Part shown: piece after piece, positions 1 through 7,190 of the stretch | Numbering within the stretch: the stretch's first letter is position 1 | Layout: each line of letters begins with the position of its first letter | Assembly (NCBI GenBank): GCA_965662725.1 | Contig: CBFIIT010000009.1 | Coordinates: 1 to 40,393 of the forward strand | Reading direction: 5' to 3' | Source of the DNA: UBA8337 sp965662725 | Lineage (GTDB): Bacteria > Pseudomonadota > Alphaproteobacteria > RS24 | Length of the DNA stretch: 40,393 nucleotides | Notes under the pieces: generated by a model | Database searches by the model: none | Seen by the model: the letters and a program-made list of their open reading frames with translations, nothing else | Told to the model about the DNA's origin: nothing | Program-made: the position numbers and the translations under genes

Positions 1-37
1 AGGTTCCGTCTCGCTCGGGTGCATCCCGCCCCATGCG

Positions 38-81
38 AAAAAACGACCGGTCAAGGCAGGTTTCCTGGCTCGCGGGTCGTT
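38..81 (-). terminator. Possible riboswitch expression-platform terminator
   Basis: On the minus strand AACGACC (81-75) can pair with GGTCGTT (48-42), followed by a run of six T (43-38). The stem encloses the 3' end of the B12 element. This could be a terminator competing with ligand-bound folding. The long loop makes the assignment tentative. Confidence 0.4.
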
Positions 82-235
82 GCCTCTGGCCGCCTTCCCC
101 TTTACTCAAGAGTGGCATAATGGCCGTCGGCTATCCGCTGACAGTTGCGGGAGCAGCTGTCGATTAGGCGCAAAACACGCGCCGCACGACATTCCCTTTT
201 ACCCCCTATTACGGGGCACCTTGTCCGTAGCTGAA
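55..235 (-). promoter_or_regulatory. Cobalamin (B12) riboswitch
   Basis: Read on the minus strand, the conserved cobalamin riboswitch blocks appear in order: GGTGCCCCGTAATAGGGGG and AAAAGGGAA (about 191-220), the B12-box core GCTGCTCCCGCAACTGT (about 142-160) and the 3' element GAGCCAGGAAACCTGCC (55-71). The RNA therefore points left and should control a gene starting at or beyond position 1, by analogy a B12 receptor or cobalamin-synthesis gene. It lies downstream of btuC and cannot control btuC. Two minus-strand ATG codons at 34 and 24 open frames to the window edge, but neither has a convincing ribosome-binding site and too little is visible to name a product. Confidence 0.92.
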
Positions 236-248
236 AGCTAGCGCGATT

Positions 249-1253
249 TCAGCCCTCGCTCAAGCGCAATGCCGGACGGTTCAGCAGTAATAATAAAAGC
301 GGCACGCCCAAAAACGCGGTTAACACGCCAAGCTTTAATTCAGTGGTGGTTGGAATAATGCGAATAAAACTATCGGCAATGATCAATAAAATCGCGCCGA
401 TAAAAGCCGAAGGCAGCATGGTTTTGGATGGCAAAGCACCTGAAAAGGGCCGCGCCAAATGTGGTGCCAAAAGCCCGACAAAACCGATAACACCGGTTAC
501 CGCCACCACCGCGCCGATTGCCATAGCCAGCCCGATGGCCACTTGTGCACGCAAATGATTAAGCCGGATGCCAAGACTGGCCGCCACTTCTTCACCCAAG
601 GCCAGCGCATTCAGCCCGCGCGCCGTCACCGCCATAAGCACACACCCGATTAAAGCGCCGGGCAGTGCCAAGCCGACATGCAACCAGCTTCGGTTTTCCA
701 CCGCGCCGAGCAGCCAAAAGGCGATTTCCAAAGCGGCGAAATAATTCGGGCTGAGATTGAGCGCCAAGGCAATACCGGCACCGGCAAATGCCGAAACGGC
801 AAAACCGGCCAATATCAGGCGCAGGCTTGACGCACCTTTGCCGGCCAGCAGCAATAATAAAACCACAGCCATGAAGGCGGTGGCTGAAGCTGCCACGGGC
901 ACGGCGAAAGACGTGGTGGCGGCAAATCCGGTATAAATCACAATCACCGCCCCCAAAGCCGCGCCATTAGAGGCTCCCAATAAACCGGGCTCGGCCAAAG
1001 GATTGCGCAACAGCCCTTGAATAACTGCACCGGAAAGGCCCAACACAAAACCGGTCATGGCGGCCAAGACAATGCGCGGGCCGCGAATTTCTTCAAATAA
1101 AATGGCATAGAATTCGGCCTGTTCGCCGCTGCCGCTGAGCCAGGCGGTAACGGCAAAAATATCTACCGCGATATCGCCCAGCAAAAGCGAGCCAAGCGCG
1201 GTGAGCAGCAAAGCAGCCAGCAGACAAGCATTAAGCGTCCATATATTCATCAT
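249..1253 (-). CDS. btuC: Vitamin B12 / iron-chelate ABC transporter permease (BtuC/FecCD family)
   Basis: A 334-residue polytopic inner-membrane permease of the FecCD/BtuC family, the expected length. Family signatures are visible: GPRIVLAAMTGFVLGLSG early, QGLLRNPLAEPGLLG near residue 80, and GFVGLLAPHLAR near 255, the usual coupling-helix region that contacts the ATPase. Most of the chain is hydrophobic and fits about ten membrane helices. It starts with two ATG codons, divergent from a BtuF-like binding protein with only 58 bases between. Family knowledge says the permease works as a dimer with an ATPase (BtuD) and a periplasmic binding protein; no ATPase gene is in the window. The adjacent cobalamin riboswitch supports B12 rather than siderophore as substrate, but that is inference. 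Confidence 0.85.
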   Translation of the reverse strand: MMNIWTLNACLLAALLLTALGSLLLGDIAVDIFAVTAWLSGSGEQAEFYAILFEEIRGPRIVLAAMTGFVLGLSGAVIQGLLRNPLAEPGLLGASNGAALGAVIVIYTGFAATTSFAVPVAASATAFMAVVLLLLLAGKGASSLRLILAGFAVSAFAGAGIALALNLSPNYFAALEIAFWLLGAVENRSWLHVGLALPGALIGCVLMAVTARGLNALALGEEVAASLGIRLNHLRAQVAIGLAMAIGAVVAVTGVIGFVGLLAPHLARPFSGALPSKTMLPSAFIGAILLIIADSFIRIIPTTTELKLGVLTAFLGVPLLLLLLNRPALRLSEG

Positions 1254-1311
1254 GCCGCCAAGCTAGAACAGAAATATGGACAGCCAAAGAAAAAACGGGC
1301 AAAGCTGAAGC

Positions 1312-2154
1312 ATGCGCCCGCTCTTCATATGGCTGTTTTTGATTTTCACTGCCGCGCCCATTCCATCAGCCGGTGCTTCCCTGCCGCGTGTGATGAGCTT
1401 AAACCTATGCGCCGACGCCTATCTGATGGGCTTTGCCGATAAAAACCAAATCGTTGCATTAACGCATTTATCTCGCGATGCAGCACTTTCGGCACATACC
1501 GAAGCGGCGCAAAAATTTCCGGTCAGTGACGGGCAAATCGAAGCGATTATCGAATTGCAGCCGGATATTATCATTGTTTCCAGCTGGTCAGACCCGATGC
1601 GCAATGCGCTGATTGAGCGATTGGGCTTTCGGCTATTAATGCTGGATGCGGCGCAGAACTATACCGCAGCGCGCCAAGAAATTTTAACGCTTGGCAAAGC
1701 CATTGGCCGTGCCGAACAGGCAGAAACCTATTTGGCAAATTTAGATGCAGCCATGGCGGCACACCGCCCTGTGGCCAATCACCCGACTGTTTTGCCCTTG
1801 CAAAGGCGCAATCTCACGGTCGGCGACGGGCATATATTGGATGAGATTATCGGCTTTGCCGGCGGCCAGAATATCGGGGCCGCATTGGCCCGCAGCATGG
1901 GGCATATTTCGCTGGAAACCGCGCTGGCCACCAAGGCTGATTTCATTTTGCTCAGTGAAGCCGATGAGAAAGCCGATAGTCGCGGCATGGAGTTCATCAC
2001 CCATCCGGCGTTAAAATCGGCTTATCCGAAAAATCGCCAAATTCATATTCCGCATAATTTATTGGTCTGTAGCGGGGCAACGACACCGCGCGCTGTCGGG
2101 ATATTGATCGAACAGCTTACTGAAGCCCGAAAGCCCGCCGCATCATCCCGATAG
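1312..2154 (+). CDS. btuF: Periplasmic B12-type substrate-binding protein (BtuF-like)
   Basis: A 280-residue class III periplasmic binding protein. An N-terminal signal peptide (hydrophobic residues 4-20, cut likely near PSAGA) precedes the fold. The motif PRVMSLNLCADAYLM resembles the start of alphaproteobacterial BtuF-like proteins, and ELQPDIIIVSSW is the conserved first-lobe strand-loop of this family. It would capture the ligand in the periplasm and deliver it to the BtuC-like permease encoded divergently. The ribosome-binding site is weak. Its last 38 bases overlap the 3' end of the convergent gene on the minus strand, so the two transcripts are antisense at their ends. Heme or siderophore binding cannot be excluded from sequence. 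Confidence 0.8.
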   Translation: MRPLFIWLFLIFTAAPIPSAGASLPRVMSLNLCADAYLMGFADKNQIVALTHLSRDAALSAHTEAAQKFPVSDGQIEAIIELQPDIIIVSSWSDPMRNALIERLGFRLLMLDAAQNYTAARQEILTLGKAIGRAEQAETYLANLDAAMAAHRPVANHPTVLPLQRRNLTVGDGHILDEIIGFAGGQNIGAALARSMGHISLETALATKADFILLSEADEKADSRGMEFITHPALKSAYPKNRQIHIPHNLLVCSGATTPRAVGILIEQLTEARKPAASSR

Positions 2155-3148
2155 GCCCGCGCAACACATAAAGCGGCAACGGCATGGAAGCATTCTCAAT
2201 GGTAATCCTATCCAATGCCGGAGGCGCCAAACCGTCGGGCGTGGCAATGAAACGGGCGCGTATTTGGCGGTCGGCAAACAAACCGGCCAACCAAGGCGTG
2301 ATGTGTTCGACTTCCAATTCATATTGAGTGTTTTGATATTGCATCTTCAAACGCGAGCCGGCTTTCAACGCCATCGCCCCTTGTGGCGGAATACGAATAT
2401 CGATTTGCGCCGGTCCGCGTGGCAAATTGGCATTGCTGGATGACGCCGCCAATTGCGCCGGCACCTCAACATTGACCGGAACCGGAATAAGGAAACTGGC
2501 CAAAAGTGCCAATAATACCGCGCCGCGTATGATATATTTCATAAAGCCGCCGCGCGCAGCCCTGCGCCCATGCACACCTGCATCCAACGCATCAACCGTA
2601 TAGGCAGCCGCATCAGCCAATTGGTCGAGCATGACGCGTACCGGTTGCGCCCATGGCACGGCGCGCAGCAAAACAATGCCGCCGCGCAATACGCCTTTCT
2701 GATTTCTGAGCGGCACATAAAGGCCTGACTTCGGCAAATTCTCAGGCCAATTGCCCATGCTGGCTTCCATATGCACCATCACCGGCGTTAATTGCGTATT
2801 GCCATAGCCGGTTTTATTCAGCCATTTGCCCAAAGCCGCGCCCCACGCCAAAATCGGTTTTGTATCTTTGCCTTTGGCAATGCCCGAAATGGTCACGTCA
2901 TAAACCCGACCACGCGGACTACAAGTCCAAAAAATAGCGCAATCATAAGGGGCAAATCGGTTCAGCCGATTAACCACGAGGCGCGCCAATTGCGGTTGGC
3001 CCGGCACACGACGAAATTCATGCTCCAATAAAAACAGACCGGCCAGTGCCCGCATGCCGACATTTTCATGCGCATCAGTGCGCCCATAGGCAGCTTCAAT
3101 GCCGGGGTTTTCCTCCGCCGGTGTGTCGGTCTGGTCAGTGCGCGCCAC
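2117..3148 (-). CDS. GAF-like domain, single membrane helix and short HlyD-like periplasmic domain protein
   Basis: A 343-residue protein with unusual architecture. Residues about 30-190 look like a cytoplasmic GAF-type domain (LFLLEHEFRRVPGQPQLARLV, then APYDCAIFWTC). One membrane helix follows near 205-225 (GAVLLALLASFLIPVP), then NVEVPAQLAAS, which resembles the segment after the membrane anchor in HlyD-type adaptors. The C-terminal part, about 115 residues, is much shorter than a full adaptor and shows no long coiled coil. The start is a GTG with no clear Shine-Dalgarno, so a start at the ATG near residue 32 is possible. It overlaps the end of btuF. It could be a signal-sensing envelope protein or a truncated adaptor; its function is unknown. 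Confidence 0.6.
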   Translation of the reverse strand: MARTDQTDTPAEENPGIEAAYGRTDAHENVGMRALAGLFLLEHEFRRVPGQPQLARLVVNRLNRFAPYDCAIFWTCSPRGRVYDVTISGIAKGKDTKPILAWGAALGKWLNKTGYGNTQLTPVMVHMEASMGNWPENLPKSGLYVPLRNQKGVLRGGIVLLRAVPWAQPVRVMLDQLADAAAYTVDALDAGVHGRRAARGGFMKYIIRGAVLLALLASFLIPVPVNVEVPAQLAASSSNANLPRGPAQIDIRIPPQGAMALKAGSRLKMQYQNTQYELEVEHITPWLAGLFADRQIRARFIATPDGLAPPALDRITIENASMPLPLYVLRGPIGMMRRAFGLQ

Positions 3149-3282
3149 GGAATGTCACGCTCTCGATAAATTTTTTAAGGCGGTCATGGTCATTTCCTGT
3201 CATTATTGTAAGGTGTTATTGAGATTCGGTATAGGGCAAATCGGTTTGCCTTCATATCTGTGTAAGTTGCGAGGAGAGTTGA

Positions 3283-4071
3283 ATGGCTGATGAGGAAAGC
3301 GAAATTCGGCGCATGGCCGAAATTGCTGATGCCATCAATGCCATTTTGGATGCCGACCCGGTGGGCGATACGCCTTCCGATAGCGTTGCCGCATCATCTG
3401 GCACAACCGAAACATCCGATAGCGCCGATGCGGCAATGCCAATTGCTGAGGCTGAAGCGACTATTGATAGCGCGCCGCAAAATGACGGTTCACCGGACAG
3501 CGCGGTCGATGATATGGCCGACTTGGATACCAGCGATTTGGATGCCGCGATTGCTGCCGAATTACATGGTGACGTTCCGGCATCTGAAAATGCTGCCACT
3601 GACGAGCATTTCGGGCCCGCACCGGTGATTGATTTTGATGCGCCGGTCGCGCCGAATGATGAGATTGGCCGCGATGTGAAAGATGGCAGTCAAATGGCTG
3701 ATTTGTCTTTGCGCATGCAAGATACGCTGGCGGAAATTCGCGCCGGACATTTGGCTCATACAGAAGGCCGCAGCGAGTTGCTTACGCAAATGGAAGCGGC
3801 GCGCGATGAGATGATGGCCGATATTCGCGGCAAAGTTGAGCAGCTCACCGCCGATACGCAAAGCCGCAAGCAAGTCATCATCGAGCAGATAGACCAAATT
3901 GAGCAACAAAACATGATGTTCCGCGATGAGGTGAACATTAAGCTGCTGCAATTCGAAGATCAATTAAAGCAATTACAGACGCAATATTTCGAAAGTTCAG
4001 CAAGCGACCGCGATCGCCTCGACCGCTATCGCGAGTTTTTGCAATATTTACTGTCTGAACGCGGCCTCTAA
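3283..4071 (+). CDS. Acidic coiled-coil protein of unknown function
   Basis: A 262-residue soluble protein that I do not recognise. Residues 1-125 are low-complexity and strongly acidic, rich in Asp, Ala, Ser and Glu, and probably disordered. Residues about 130-245 are Gln/Glu/Lys-rich and look like a long coiled coil (for example EQIDQIEQQNMMFRDEV and KLLQFEDQLKQLQTQ). It has no signal peptide or membrane segment. The start is supported by GAGGAGAG just upstream of the ATG. A weak promoter may lie upstream, with TTGTAA and TATAGG about 18 bases apart. It is divergent from the GAF/HlyD-like gene. A scaffold or filament-associated role is conceivable but unsupported. Confidence 0.75.
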   Translation: MADEESEIRRMAEIADAINAILDADPVGDTPSDSVAASSGTTETSDSADAAMPIAEAEATIDSAPQNDGSPDSAVDDMADLDTSDLDAAIAAELHGDVPASENAATDEHFGPAPVIDFDAPVAPNDEIGRDVKDGSQMADLSLRMQDTLAEIRAGHLAHTEGRSELLTQMEAARDEMMADIRGKVEQLTADTQSRKQVIIEQIDQIEQQNMMFRDEVNIKLLQFEDQLKQLQTQYFESSASDRDRLDRYREFLQYLLSERGL

Positions 4072-4091
4072 GTTAAATAATCATACTATAT

Positions 4092-4120
4092 TTGACGGTT
4101 TAAGCGAATAGGCGCATATT
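4092..4120 (+). promoter_or_regulatory. Promoter for leaderless gntR-type gene
   Basis: TTGACG (4092-4097), a 17-base spacer and CATATT (4115-4120) match a sigma-70 promoter. The predicted transcription start falls at or next to the ATG at 4127, so the mRNA would be leaderless. No Shine-Dalgarno precedes that ATG, which agrees. Confidence 0.5.
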
Positions 4121-4126
4121 TTGCCT

Positions 4127-4753
4127 ATGAGCAAGGCAAATCGCCAAACTGATATGGTTGCCAAGGCCATTGGCATGGATATTTTGAGCGGTCATATCGT
4201 AACTGGCGCGAAATTACCCGCGGACCATGAACTTTGCGCGCGATTTAGCGTCTCGCGCACGGTTATTCGCGAAGCATTGCGGCTTTTGGGCGGCAAAGGC
4301 TTGCTCAGTGCGCGTCCACGCATCGGCACTTTGGTGGCCGACAGCACGCAATGGGCCCTATGGGATGCTGATATTCTTAATTGGATGGCAGAAACGCCGT
4401 CGGATGAAACAATATTGAATGATGGGCGGGATATGCGCTTGGCGATTGAGCCAATGCTCGCCGCTTTGGCCGCCTCACGCGCTGATGAGGCCGCCAATAT
4501 GAAGCTGCAAGCGGCTTTGCGGGATTTACAAAGCGACCCGTCACAGGCAAATGAAATGCAATATTTAGGTTATTTTTATGCCGCAGCCGGCAATCGGTTT
4601 GCTGCCTCAGCCCTGCATTTGGCAGCATTTTGCATCACCCGTCGCCCGTCACCGACACCGTTGGACGCTTATCGGGCCTTAACTGCGGCGATTGCGCAAA
4701 AAAATTCGGCCGAGGCGCGCCAAATATCCTATCAAATTTTGCTTGAAAGCTGA
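4127..4753 (+). CDS. GntR-family (FadR-type) transcriptional regulator with reduced ligand domain
   Basis: A 208-residue cytoplasmic DNA-binding regulator. Residues about 10-75 form the GntR winged helix-turn-helix (GAKLPADHELCARFSVSRTVIREALRLL, in part), followed by LWDADILNWM typical of the FadR/FCD subgroup. The C-terminal ligand domain is short. In ordinary FCD domains an Asp and several His bind a metal (pattern D-x3-H before A-x-x-N); here the corresponding stretch is YLGYFYAAAGNRF, so those ligands are missing. It probably represses or activates acid-catabolism genes through a different effector, or none. An in-frame TTG six bases upstream is possible, but the ATG sits where a leaderless transcript would begin. 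No obvious target operon is adjacent. Confidence 0.82.
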   Translation: MSKANRQTDMVAKAIGMDILSGHIVTGAKLPADHELCARFSVSRTVIREALRLLGGKGLLSARPRIGTLVADSTQWALWDADILNWMAETPSDETILNDGRDMRLAIEPMLAALAASRADEAANMKLQAALRDLQSDPSQANEMQYLGYFYAAAGNRFAASALHLAAFCITRRPSPTPLDAYRALTAAIAQKNSAEARQISYQILLES

Positions 4754-4774
4754 CATCAGCGGGTAAATAAGCGC

Positions 4775-4806
4775 AAAAAAAGCCCCGCCACCAAAGGTGA
4801 CGGGGC
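4775..4806 (-). terminator. Intrinsic terminator of the candidate small RNA
   Basis: An 11-bp GC-rich stem with a three-base loop (one G-U pair) is followed on the minus strand by seven T. On the plus strand A-runs flank the hairpin, so it would not be an efficient terminator for the GntR gene. Confidence 0.75.
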
Positions 4807-4856
4807 AAAAAGTGCCTCCAGTGAGGGGGGGAGGAGAGCACTCACTATCTGTGCGA
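4775..4856 (-). ncRNA. Candidate small RNA with CTCCTCCC (anti-Shine-Dalgarno) loop and intrinsic terminator
   Basis: On the minus strand a possible -10 box TAAAAT (4866-4861) is followed by two stem-loops. The first pairs AGTGCTCTCC (4842-4833) with GGAGGCACT (4819-4811) and exposes a C-rich loop. Stem and loop together contain CTCCTCCC, complementary to ribosome-binding sites. The second pairs GCCCCGTCACC with GGTGGCGGGGC (4806-4782) around a three-base loop and ends in seven T (4781-4775), a textbook intrinsic terminator for this strand. The organisation resembles the CUCCUCCC-loop (cuckoo / CcsR-like) small RNAs of Rhodobacter and relatives. The -35 region is not recognisable, and the start is estimated from the -10 box. 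Confidence 0.55.
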
Positions 4857-5026
4857 CAGTATTTTATCTACGTGCCGTTATATGAATTGGATTTTGAATT
4901 ATCGGCGTTTTTCATGAAAAACCGTCGGACAGATGAAACTTGATGGGTAAGATGTTGATAGCGCATAAAGCGATCAGAAAATTAGGCGCACACACAAACG
5001 CCCCACGAGATGAAGGAGTTCATCCG

Positions 5027-5587
5027 GTGAATAATGTTTCGGATGATCAATTGCTGGCCCTTATCGGTGAGGGCGACCGGCAGGCCGGTACCGAATTGGT
5101 GCGGCGGCATTTATCTTATGTAATTTATATATGCCGCCAAAAGCTGGGTAATCAGCAAGAGGCTGAAGAAGCGGCGCAAGATGTGTTTATGTCGGTTTGG
5201 AAAAATGCCGGTTCATGGCAGAGCGGCAATGCAAAAGTCACCACTTGGCTGTATCGCATTTCCAGCAATCGCTGCATTGATATTTTACGCCGCCGCAAAC
5301 CAATGACCGATATTGAGGCAATTGCGGAGCCGGCCGATGAAAGCGAGAACTTAGAAGCGGCACAGGCTATTGCCGACAGCAATCGGCTGGTGCAGGGCGC
5401 GCTTGATATTTTATCCGATGACCAACGCCGCGCCATTGAGCTGGTCTATTTCGGTGAAATGAAACAAATGGAAGCAGCCGATAAAATGGGGGTGACCCTG
5501 GCCGCTTTGGAATCACTTTTGCGCCGCGCGCGAGCCAAATTAAGCGAAGAATTAATGCCACTCAAAGAACATTTGGGAACCGTATGA
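5027..5587 (+). CDS. ECF-family RNA polymerase sigma factor (CnrH-like context)
   Basis: A 186-residue ECF sigma factor if started at the GTG. AAGGAG (5013-5018) lies 8 bases upstream of that GTG, and the protein then opens with SDDQLLALIGEGDRQAG, where ECF proteins normally begin. Upstream in-frame TTG/ATG codons near 4940 lack such a site and would add about 29 atypical residues. Region 2 is visible as LVRRHLSYVIYICRQKLG and EEAAQDVFMSVWKNAGSW with TWLYRISSNRCIDILRRRK. Region 4 is LSDDQRRAIELVYFGEMKQ followed by a helix-turn-helix. Its stop overlaps the start of the anti-sigma gene (ATGA), which suggests translational coupling. It should direct RNA polymerase to an envelope or metal-stress regulon. 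Confidence 0.9.
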   Translation: MNNVSDDQLLALIGEGDRQAGTELVRRHLSYVIYICRQKLGNQQEAEEAAQDVFMSVWKNAGSWQSGNAKVTTWLYRISSNRCIDILRRRKPMTDIEAIAEPADESENLEAAQAIADSNRLVQGALDILSDDQRRAIELVYFGEMKQMEAADKMGVTLAALESLLRRARAKLSEELMPLKEHLGTV

Positions 5588-6027
5588 TGAGCCAAAAAAT
5601 GACACTTGAAGATATTGAGCAGCTTCTGGCCGCGTATGGCAGCAAGCCGGAAAACTGGCCGGCTGAAAAGGCCGATGCGATGCTGGCCTTTTCAAAAAGC
5701 GACCCGCTTGGCGCGGCTATGGCCCATCGTGCTGCTGCTTTGGATGCAGTCTTGGATAAGCGATTGCCGGCAGCACCGAGCGCGCTTGAGCAAGCGATTT
5801 TAGACGATATGAATACGGTTTTGGGCAATGCCGACATTATCACTTTTCCTTCGCAAAACAGATCGACTTCGGCGCAGCTTTGGGGTGCGGCGACGGCTTT
5901 GGCAGCTTGCTTTGCCGCCGGTTTCATTATTGCGCCCACCGCCCTTGATTTTATGACCGGCAGTGCCGATTTGATGGTCTCGCTGGATATTATCAGTGAT
6001 GCGTTCCTCCCGACCGAACCGCTATAG
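5584..6027 (+). CDS. Putative membrane anti-sigma factor
   Basis: A 147-residue single-pass protein. Residues 1-60 contain LAAYGSKPENWPAEKADA, a motif commonly seen in short proteins encoded next to alphaproteobacterial ECF sigma factors. A single membrane helix (about 98-118, AATALAACFAAGFIIAPTA) separates it from a short periplasmic tail. It lacks the His-x3-Cys-x2-Cys zinc motif of ZAS anti-sigma factors. The ATGA overlap with the sigma gene and the metal-sensor gene following match a sigma / anti-sigma / sensor cassette like CnrH-CnrY-CnrX. The anti-sigma role is inferred from position and topology. Confidence 0.65.
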   Translation: MMSQKMTLEDIEQLLAAYGSKPENWPAEKADAMLAFSKSDPLGAAMAHRAAALDAVLDKRLPAAPSALEQAILDDMNTVLGNADIITFPSQNRSTSAQLWGAATALAACFAAGFIIAPTALDFMTGSADLMVSLDIISDAFLPTEPL

Positions 6028-6036
6028 GAGCTTTTT

Positions 6037-6504
6037 ATGCCGACCAAACAGAAAATAATTTATGCTGCGCTGGCCGTATCGCTTGCCTTTAATTTGTTCT
6101 TTATCGGCGCCGTTGGCCATTACGCCATGAAATGGCGCGCCGTCACTAAAGATACGGGCTGGGTTGAAAAACGCCTCGACCGGGCCGAAGAGCGCATCAC
6201 CCGTAATTTGGATGGTGCTGATGAAGAATTGGCACGGCGCATATTTCAAGAACGGCGTCCGGAACTGCTTGCCGCGTTAAAAGAATTGCGCGCCGCGCGC
6301 AAAGACTTTCGCGCCAGCCTGTCAGTTGAAACACCGGACCCGCAAACCATTGTTGCCGCATTGGACCGCTCGCAAGCGGCAGCACAAAAGCTGAATGAAA
6401 ACCTGCATGGCGCTTTGCGCGATATGGGGCTGGAATTATCGCCGGAAGCGCGACAGAAAATTGCCCGCCATATGCGGCAGCGCGGACGCCATTTGGACGA
6501 ATAG
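6037..6504 (+). CDS. Periplasmic heavy-metal sensor / metal-resistance protein (CnrX/Spy-like)
   Basis: A 155-residue protein with an N-terminal membrane anchor (about 7-29) and a helical periplasmic domain rich in Arg, Glu and Leu. It contains ARRIFQERRPELLAALKELR and ends LSPEARQKIARHMRQRGRH, the pattern of the heavy-metal-resistance (CnrX / ZraP / Spy) superfamily. AGGAG stands 7 bases before the ATG. As last gene of the sigma / anti-sigma cassette it probably senses metal or envelope stress in the periplasm and signals through the anti-sigma protein. Cytosolic metal ligands such as Cys are absent; the only candidate ligands are His, Met and acidic residues. The inducing metal cannot be predicted. 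It abuts the convergent TetR gene with no gap. Confidence 0.75.
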   Translation: MPTKQKIIYAALAVSLAFNLFFIGAVGHYAMKWRAVTKDTGWVEKRLDRAEERITRNLDGADEELARRIFQERRPELLAALKELRAARKDFRASLSVETPDPQTIVAALDRSQAAAQKLNENLHGALRDMGLELSPEARQKIARHMRQRGRHLDE

Positions 6505-7131
6505 TCAGTCGCGGCGCAATTTAAGAAACGCCTCAACAGCCTGCCGGGCAGCCTCTAGGCGCTCGGCAGCATTGGGCGCTTCGCGTACCCCCATGAGAAC
6601 TTGGGTAAATCGGCGATGGCCTATAATCAGGCCGGTAAATAAATCCGCCTCATCATCCGCCGCCCCCAGCCAATCAGCGCCGCATTTTTTCTGCCGCTCA
6701 AAATAATCGGCAATACGCTGAAATACTTTTTTCGGGCCGCTTTCTTCAAATAATTTGACTATCGGCGATTGCTGCCGCGATTCCGAGATTACCATGCGCA
6801 GCATGTTAATCGCCTCATCATCATAAATCAGCGCTTGCAGGCTTTCAGCCACCAGCTGCAAATCGGTTTCCATCTCGCCGCACAGCCGGACAGAGAAATC
6901 TTCCAACTGATAATTTTCGACTTTATTTTCAATAATGGCGCGATACAGCGCATCCTTATCGGAAAAATGCGAGTAAAGAGTGGCCTTTGATACATTCGCC
7001 TCGGCCGCCAAATTATCCATCGAAGTGCCGGCAAAGCCATGCGCCATAAACAAATCACGCGCTGCATCCAAAATGGCAGCGCGCTTCACCGCATCTTTCG
7101 GGCGGCCTCGATTTACAGATAGATTTTGCAT
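6505..7131 (-). CDS. TetR-family transcriptional repressor
   Basis: A 208-residue regulator. Residues about 15-62 are a TetR DNA-binding domain (AAILDAARDLFMAHGFAGTS, then VSKATLYSHFSDKDALYRAI). The rest fits an AefR/YcdC-like all-helical ligand domain (residues about 90-205). It is divergent from an RND / LolA-like / barrel operon with 87 bases between, and both promoters overlap an inverted repeat there, so it very likely represses that operon and itself. Its own promoter on the minus strand (TTGTCA, 17 bases, TATTAA) places the transcript start within a few bases of the ATG, so the mRNA may be leaderless. The inducer is unknown, perhaps a hydrophobic compound carried by the pump. Confidence 0.88.
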   Translation of the reverse strand: MQNLSVNRGRPKDAVKRAAILDAARDLFMAHGFAGTSMDNLAAEANVSKATLYSHFSDKDALYRAIIENKVENYQLEDFSVRLCGEMETDLQLVAESLQALIYDDEAINMLRMVISESRQQSPIVKLFEESGPKKVFQRIADYFERQKKCGADWLGAADDEADLFTGLIIGHRRFTQVLMGVREAPNAAERLEAARQAVEAFLKLRRD

Positions 7132-7140
7132 TACGTCTAT

Positions 7141-7190
7141 TTAATAAACTGAACTGTCTAGTTTGACAATTGGTTTTTTCCGCTTATATT
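7141..7190. promoter_or_regulatory. Divergent overlapping promoters and probable TetR operator
   Basis: For the plus strand TTGACA (7163-7168), a 16-base spacer and TATATT (7185-7190) form a strong sigma-70 promoter. For the minus strand TTGTCA (7169-7164), a 17-base spacer and TATTAA (7146-7141) form another. The inverted repeat AAACT-N9-AGTTT (7146-7164) sits in the minus-strand spacer and overlaps the plus-strand -35 box, the expected place for an operator that shuts both promoters. Confidence 0.6.

Noticed and set aside
4782..4806. Terminator for the GntR gene on the plus strand
   Set aside because: The hairpin is flanked by A runs on the plus strand. The T run occurs only on the minus strand, so it serves the candidate small RNA.
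4940..5026. Upstream TTG/ATG start for the ECF sigma factor
   Set aside because: There is no ribosome-binding site, and the added residues are unlike the family. AAGGAG before GTG at 5027 is far better placed.
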